A DNA stretch of 8,065 nucleotides from an uncultured Nitrososphaera sp. (GTDB taxonomy: Archaea > Thermoproteota > Nitrososphaeria > Nitrososphaerales > Nitrososphaeraceae): positions 1 through 8,065 of the forward strand of contig CAMLKF010000072.1 in assembly GCA_946480575.1 (NCBI GenBank), read 5' to 3'. The notes under the pieces are model-generated. The model was not told the origin of the DNA. It was given only the letters and a program-made list of their open reading frames with translations, and did no database searches. Made by a program: the position numbers and the translations under genes. This document shows positions 4,683 through 8,065 of this stretch, in pieces. Position 1 is the stretch's first letter, and each line of letters starts with the position of its first letter.

Positions 4683-4712
4683 TGTGCGTGTTCGGAGAAA
4701 CTGAGTTGAGAT

Positions 4713-4721
4713 GAAATAAAG
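4713..4721 (-). promoter_or_regulatory. TATA-like box for the gene ending at 4167
   Basis: Minus-strand CTTTATTTC, centred about 35 bases before TTG 4682, gives an expected transcription start near 4691. It lies in the 45-base gap after the stop of the upstream minus-strand gene. Confidence 0.4.
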
Positions 4722-4727
4722 TCTTTA

Positions 4728-5279
4728 CTAGAAGATGCCGACGAAATTTAGCAGGTATATCAGCGAGAGCATCACGGCGGACCCGACCATATGCCTCCAC
4801 GGGATTGGCGGAAGCCTTGGCGCGCTCAGCATTATCTGGTGATTGTCGATGACAGTTGTGATGTACTGGCGGAGCTTAGCGTTCCAGATCTGGTATTCTA
4901 TCCTGTGCTTTTTTAGGATCGATTCAATCTCGTAAATGACGGGCGACCTTACCGAGCGGATGTGCTGTATGTATTTTCGCGAGATCTCGACTTCTGCCTG
5001 GATTGCGATGAACCCCTGCTGCATCTCTAGCAGCCTCACATGCATCTCCCAGGGCTTGGTCAGCCTCTTTGCAAAGCCATGGCCAATCTGGGTTGGCTTT
5101 TTGTTTTCAAGTTTCACGCGCTTGAAGCCTTCGGAGACGAGGGCGTTAATTATCTCGTCTCTCTTTATCTTGACCATGAGTGAGAGGTGGTCAAGCTCGA
5201 TCTCTTCTTTGCGAATAAGGTCCTGCAAACCCTTGACGATGTTAACTGTCTTTGGATAGCTGGTAAGGAATTCGGACAT
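4728..5279 (-). CDS. C-tail-anchored membrane protein of unknown function, 183 residues
   Basis: No family recognised. Most of the protein is charged and helical, with probable coiled-coil parts (about residues 15-60 and 80-145, for example LLEMQQGFIAIQAEVEISRK). After a proline hinge (PRLPPIP, about 154-160) a single hydrophobic segment fills the end of the chain (about 163-183, SAVMLSLIYLLNFVGIF), with almost no residues after it. This predicts a tail-anchored protein with its bulk in the cytoplasm. The start ATG 5279 is supported by a TATA-like box 35 bases upstream. It lies downstream of cofE on the same strand with its own promoter, so a link to F420 synthesis is not implied. Confidence 0.75.
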   Translation of the reverse strand: MSEFLTSYPKTVNIVKGLQDLIRKEEIELDHLSLMVKIKRDEIINALVSEGFKRVKLENKKPTQIGHGFAKRLTKPWEMHVRLLEMQQGFIAIQAEVEISRKYIQHIRSVRSPVIYEIESILKKHRIEYQIWNAKLRQYITTVIDNHQIMLSAPRLPPIPWRHMVGSAVMLSLIYLLNFVGIF

Positions 5280-5310
5280 CTAAGGTGTAGCTTTGTTCCA
5301 TATGACGGCA

Positions 5311-5318
5311 TATTAAAA
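5311..5318 (-). promoter_or_regulatory. TATA-like box for the tail-anchored protein gene
   Basis: Minus-strand TTTTAATA, the same octamer as at 2729-2736, is centred about 35 bases before ATG 5279; the expected transcription start near 5288 gives a leader of about 9 bases. Confidence 0.5.
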
Positions 5319-5347
5319 CCCTATGCAAAAATGATATGTACCATGAC

Positions 5348-6127
5348 TCATTCTTTCTTTTTCTTCTTCTTCTTCTTGTCGTTGCTCACTAAGCTTCTTA
5401 GGTAAATGTCCTGCGCCGGCGCAACTGCCATGTCGCGCCACGAGAACTTTTTGTCAGACCATGTGACCTTGGCGCCCCTCACCACGGCTGCCGGCGTAGA
5501 CTCGTCGCTCTCGCCCATCACCGCTACTCCCATCGTGGCAAGGCCGTCGGCAACTGCCTTGAACGTGACCCTGAGGACGTTGCCAAACAAATCGTGCTTA
5601 CCTCGCTGATCCTCGACTGGCTCAAATCCCGCGCAGGCAATGGCCACACCCGTTGTGCCAATGCGGGTCGGCATGAGGCGGCTGTCGGCAATGACGATGC
5701 CGGCCCTGACACCAAGCTCGATAAGGAACTTCTGCCTCAGCTTCTCAGCTGTTCCAAAGGGGTTGCGAGGGTACAGGATGGCGCAGCCGGCAGGCACATT
5801 TGACTTGTCGATGCCTGCGTTTGGCGCTATCATGCCGTCCCTTATCGCAAGCAGGAATCCCGGCACTCCCCTGATGATGTAATCTGACTCTCTCAGCACA
5901 AGCTCGGCCATCTTGCCATCCATGTGGCACTTTGCAGCAAGCACCCGCGCCTTCTTGCTCACCCTCACTTTTTTGAGGTCTATGACCGAGCCTTCGCTCA
6001 TTGACACGAACTTGCTTGATATCACTACAATGTCACCGTCCCCATACGAAAAGCCCTTGAGACTCTCAAAGAGGTCAAACCTGCCCTTCCTGACACTGAC
6101 CGGTATTGCCAGAACCTCGACGACCAA
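5348..6127 (-). CDS. cofE: Coenzyme F420-0:L-glutamate ligase
   Basis: CofE adds gamma-linked L-glutamates to coenzyme F420-0, using GTP and divalent metal, in the cytoplasm; F420 is a deazaflavin hydride carrier found in thaumarchaea. The 259-residue length fits the single-domain archaeal enzyme (about 250). Seen motifs are ISSKFVS (36-42), DGMIAPNAGIDKSNVP (97-112), YPRNPFGTAEKLR (119-131), DSRLMPTRIGTTGVAIACAGFEP (residues 148-170) and GESDESTPAAVVRG (205-218), all in the family order. The fused FMN-reductase-like domain of the actinobacterial enzyme FbiB is absent. The chain ends in eight lysines and a glutamate, encoded by a CTT-type microsatellite (5354-5377 on the plus strand). The start is TTG 6127, the only start codon in frame before a stop at about 6159. 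It is divergent from leuC. Confidence 0.95.
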   Translation of the reverse strand: MVVEVLAIPVSVRKGRFDLFESLKGFSYGDGDIVVISSKFVSMSEGSVIDLKKVRVSKKARVLAAKCHMDGKMAELVLRESDYIIRGVPGFLLAIRDGMIAPNAGIDKSNVPAGCAILYPRNPFGTAEKLRQKFLIELGVRAGIVIADSRLMPTRIGTTGVAIACAGFEPVEDQRGKHDLFGNVLRVTFKAVADGLATMGVAVMGESDESTPAAVVRGAKVTWSDKKFSWRDMAVAPAQDIYLRSLVSNDKKKKKKKKE

Positions 6128-6141
6128 ATTGCTGCAGCATC

Positions 6142-6196
6142 CATAAAAGGGCGCTCACTTTTGTGCTTTCTGCCTCAGCGCCTACAAAGGTTTTAA
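6142..6196. promoter_or_regulatory. Divergent cofE-leuC promoter region
   Basis: The 122-base gap between the cofE and leuC starts holds a minus-strand CTTTTATG (6142-6149), a possible but closely spaced TATA box for cofE (about 19 bases before TTG 6127), and a plus-strand gttttaatc (6189-6196, counting from the second g), about 57 bases before leuC ATG 6250. The latter would give leuC a leader of about 30 bases. No operator repeat is evident. Confidence 0.35.
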
Positions 6197-6249
6197 TCCG
6201 TCGCGAGGACAAAATCTCCCACGCGAGCGAATCCATTTTGACAACAGGG

Positions 6250-7524
6250 ATGACAATCACTGAAAAGATACTGGCCCGGGCATCCAGCAAGGGCAAGCTT
6301 TCGCCCGGAGACGTGGCATTTGCCAAGGTAGACAGGGTAATGATGCACGACGTTTCCGGCCCCGGCGTAATCAAGGTGTTCAGCGAGTGGGAGAAGAAGG
6401 GGCTCAAACTAGATCGCATCTGGAACCCGGACAAGGTGTGGGTAACGGAGGATCACTTTGTGCCTGCAGCCGACAGGGTCTCAGCAGAGAACATCATCAT
6501 GCTATCCAACTTTACCAGCAGGTACGGCATCAAGAAGCACTTCAAGTACGGCCTAGGGCAATACGGGATATGCCACACGCTCTCCCATGAGGAGGCGATG
6601 GTGCTCCCCGGCGAAGTCTATGTAGGAGGCGACTCGCACACCAATACGACGGGCGCAATGGGCGCCTTTGCTGCCGGCCTGGGCCACACCGACGTCGCGT
6701 ATGTGCTCATGAACGGCCAGATCTGGTTCAAGGTGCCTGAAACAATGCTCTTCAAAATAGAGGGAGACAAGCCTGCTCACATCATGGCCAAGGACATCAT
6801 CTTGAAGATAATTGGCGACATTGGGACTGACGGCGCCAACTATAACACGATGCAGTTTGCGGGCAGCGTGGTAAAGCGTCTGACGATGGAAGAGCGCCTG
6901 ACGCTTACAAACATGACCACCGAGGCGGGCGCCAAGAATGGCATAATCGAGCCGGATGAAACAACATACGCTTACCTGCGCGAAAGGACTGATGCAAAGT
7001 ACTCGCCAGCGTACGGCGACCCGGACGCCGACTACTCTGAAGTTTTCACGTATGAGATCGAAACGCTCGAGCCGACGGTGGCCAAGCCTTTTTCGCCCGG
7101 CAACATTTCTGCCGCGCGCGAGCTGGAGGGCACCGAGCTTGACAAGGCGTACATCGGCTCGTGCACAGGAGCAAAGCTGGAAGACCTGCGCGAGGCTGCC
7201 AGGATATTGAAGGGCAAGAAGGTCAAGATCAGGACAGAAGTGCTGCCGGCTGCGCAATCGATTTACATGAAAGCGCTAAACGAAGGATTGATCACCATTT
7301 TCATGGAAGCCGGCGCAATCGTCGGCCCGCCCACGTGCGGGGCATGCTGCGGCGCCCATATGGGAGTGCTTGGCAAGGGCGAGGTGTGCATCAGCACCAC
7401 CAACAGGAACTTCCCTGGCAGGATGGGCCACGTGGAATCGCAGACGTATCTTGCGTCGCCAATAGTGGTGGCGGCGTCAGCGGTAACAGGCAAGATAACA
7501 GACCCGAGGGACGTGAGAAATTGA
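6250..7524 (+). CDS. leuC: 3-isopropylmalate/homoaconitate hydratase, large subunit
   Basis: This is the catalytic [4Fe-4S] subunit of an aconitase-family hydro-lyase. In leucine synthesis it isomerises 2- to 3-isopropylmalate; related archaeal enzymes act on homocitrate/homoaconitate for lysine. From ATG 6250 the product is 424 residues, the short archaeal form (about 420). The cluster ligands are present: Cys305 in GSCTGAKLEDL, Cys363 and Cys366 in PTCGACCGAHMG. GGDSHTNTTGAMGAF (about 126-140) and the NRNFPGRMG segment, which binds substrate in this family, are also intact. ATG 6250 is chosen because the family N-terminus (TEKILARASSKGKLSPGD) begins there; TTG 6238 is the alternative, and the longer frame reading back to 6106 overlaps the promoter and cofE start. 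leuD follows 5 bases after the stop. Confidence 0.95.
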   Translation: MTITEKILARASSKGKLSPGDVAFAKVDRVMMHDVSGPGVIKVFSEWEKKGLKLDRIWNPDKVWVTEDHFVPAADRVSAENIIMLSNFTSRYGIKKHFKYGLGQYGICHTLSHEEAMVLPGEVYVGGDSHTNTTGAMGAFAAGLGHTDVAYVLMNGQIWFKVPETMLFKIEGDKPAHIMAKDIILKIIGDIGTDGANYNTMQFAGSVVKRLTMEERLTLTNMTTEAGAKNGIIEPDETTYAYLRERTDAKYSPAYGDPDADYSEVFTYEIETLEPTVAKPFSPGNISAARELEGTELDKAYIGSCTGAKLEDLREAARILKGKKVKIRTEVLPAAQSIYMKALNEGLITIFMEAGAIVGPPTCGACCGAHMGVLGKGEVCISTTNRNFPGRMGHVESQTYLASPIVVAASAVTGKITDPRDVRN

Positions 7525-7529
7525 ACAGG

Positions 7530-8024
7530 ATGCTGAAAGGCACGGCCCACAAGTACAGTATGAAAAACATCGATACTGACGTCATAATTCCCGGCCCCTA
7601 CCTGAAGATACATGACCACACGGAGCTGGCCAAGCACGCAATGGAAGGCATCGACCCAAAATTCCCCGAAAAGGTGTCGCAGGGCGACTTTCTCGTAACG
7701 GGCAACAACTTTGGCTGCGGCTCAAGCAGGGAGCACGCGCCAATCGCGCTATCGCAGACGGGCATTAAGGCAATCCTAGCGCCGTCGTTTGCAAGGATAT
7801 TCTACAGAAACGCTGTGGACGGAGGCTACCTGCTCCCGATAGAAATCGACGAATCAACGGTCGAAAAGATATCTGACAGGGACGAGCTTGAAATCAACCT
7901 TGAGCAGAACAGGATAACCAACCTGACAAAGAAAGAGCAGTACCCGATGAAGCCGTTCCCGGAACTGATAGCAAAAATTGTCGAAGCAGGCGGGCTCATG
8001 AACTTCAAGCCCAGCTCGGCTTAA
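7530..8024 (+). CDS. leuD: 3-isopropylmalate/homoaconitate hydratase, small subunit
   Basis: LeuD supplies the swivelling small domain that completes the active site of LeuC. From ATG 7530 the 164-residue product matches archaeal LeuD length. Motifs are DTDVIIPGPYL (15-25), GNNFGCGSSREHAP (58-71), the catalytic-serine region of the family, and APSFARIFYRNAVDGGYLLPI. The substrate-recognition loop after Tyr24 reads Y-L-K-I: leucine enzymes usually have a hydrophobic residue and homoaconitases an arginine at position 26, so a lysine there is notable. ATG 7530 is preferred; TTG 7521, which overlaps the leuC stop at 7522-7524, would add three residues. The tight spacing implies one mRNA and coupled translation with leuC. 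The stop overlaps that of a convergent gene. Confidence 0.95.
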   Translation: MLKGTAHKYSMKNIDTDVIIPGPYLKIHDHTELAKHAMEGIDPKFPEKVSQGDFLVTGNNFGCGSSREHAPIALSQTGIKAILAPSFARIFYRNAVDGGYLLPIEIDESTVEKISDRDELEINLEQNRITNLTKKEQYPMKPFPELIAKIVEAGGLMNFKPSSA

Positions 8025-8065
8025 TCGTTCTTTTCTACCCACTTGTGTCCTTCTTTCTTATATTC
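8021..8065 (-). CDS. Partial gene, C-terminal 14 residues only
   Basis: On the minus strand the last 45 bases read in one frame as EYKKEGHKWVEKND followed by TAA (8021-8023). The lysine/glutamate-rich end and the stop overlapping that of leuD fit the compact convergent arrangement seen elsewhere in the window. Nothing can be said of its function, and a chance open frame of this length is possible. Confidence 0.45.
   Translation of the reverse strand, partial: EYKKEGHKWVEKND

Noticed and set aside
5187..5405. Plus-strand ORF running into a phenylalanine stretch
   Set aside because: It is antisense to the tail-anchored protein gene and to the cofE lysine codons; the phenylalanine run is simply the complement of that microsatellite.
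6106..6249. Upstream extension of leuC to 6106
   Set aside because: The extra 48 residues do not resemble LeuC, overlap the divergent promoter region and the cofE start; the family N-terminus begins at ATG 6250.
6553..7257. Long minus-strand open frame (234 codons) opposite leuC
   Set aside because: It lies entirely antisense to a well-supported leuC with all cluster cysteines; its arginine- and histidine-rich translation is typical of shadow frames in GC-rich genes.
7161..7529. Upstream extension of leuD to 7161
   Set aside because: It overlaps leuC in another frame over more than 360 bases; LeuD homology begins at ATG 7530.

Overview
The window looks like a piece of an ammonia-oxidising thaumarchaeote (Nitrososphaerota) of the Nitrososphaera type. 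The signs are archaeal TATA-like boxes close to start codons with almost no Shine-Dalgarno sequences, several TTG starts, a tRNA intron with a perfect bulge-helix-bulge fold, a coenzyme F420 biosynthesis gene (cofE), and a LeuC/LeuD pair of the short archaeal, methanogen-like form. The assignment is by pattern recognition only; no database search was possible.

The left part (about 1-3547) reads as a small, decayed integrated element inserted in a tRNA-Ser(GCU) gene. An exact 35-bp direct repeat lies at 1-35 and 3513-3547. The right copy is inside a complete minus-strand tRNA-Ser gene (3468-3579), running from anticodon loop to T-loop. At the left copy a reading frame like the N-terminal domain of a thaumarchaeal tyrosine integrase begins, but it switches in frame to an unrelated helix-turn-helix protein. 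After that come the 3' third of a DDE transposase, a CadD-type cadmium transporter gene, and a convergent gene for a cysteine-rich membrane protein with a duplicated E-x-x-C-I-x-x-A-E motif. A sparse stretch with small ORFs follows, and then the attachment-site zone. That zone is dense: an inverted, decayed copy of the tRNA-Ser 5' half, an open frame that would join the integrase frame in the circular form, and a 25-nt intron in the T-loop of the tRNA itself.

The right part (about 3580-8065) is compact chromosomal backbone. It holds three conserved-looking genes of unknown function (one +, two -; the larger minus one encodes a C-tail-anchored membrane protein), then cofE on the minus strand, divergent from leuC-leuD on the plus strand. 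leuC and leuD are separated by 5 bp and encode the two subunits of one hydro-lyase for leucine, and possibly lysine, biosynthesis. A convergent minus-strand gene enters at the right edge, its stop overlapping that of leuD.

The most interesting parts are the attachment-site tRNA with its T-loop intron, the inverted tRNA relic beside it, and the metal-related cargo pair, especially the unrecognised cysteine-rich membrane protein.
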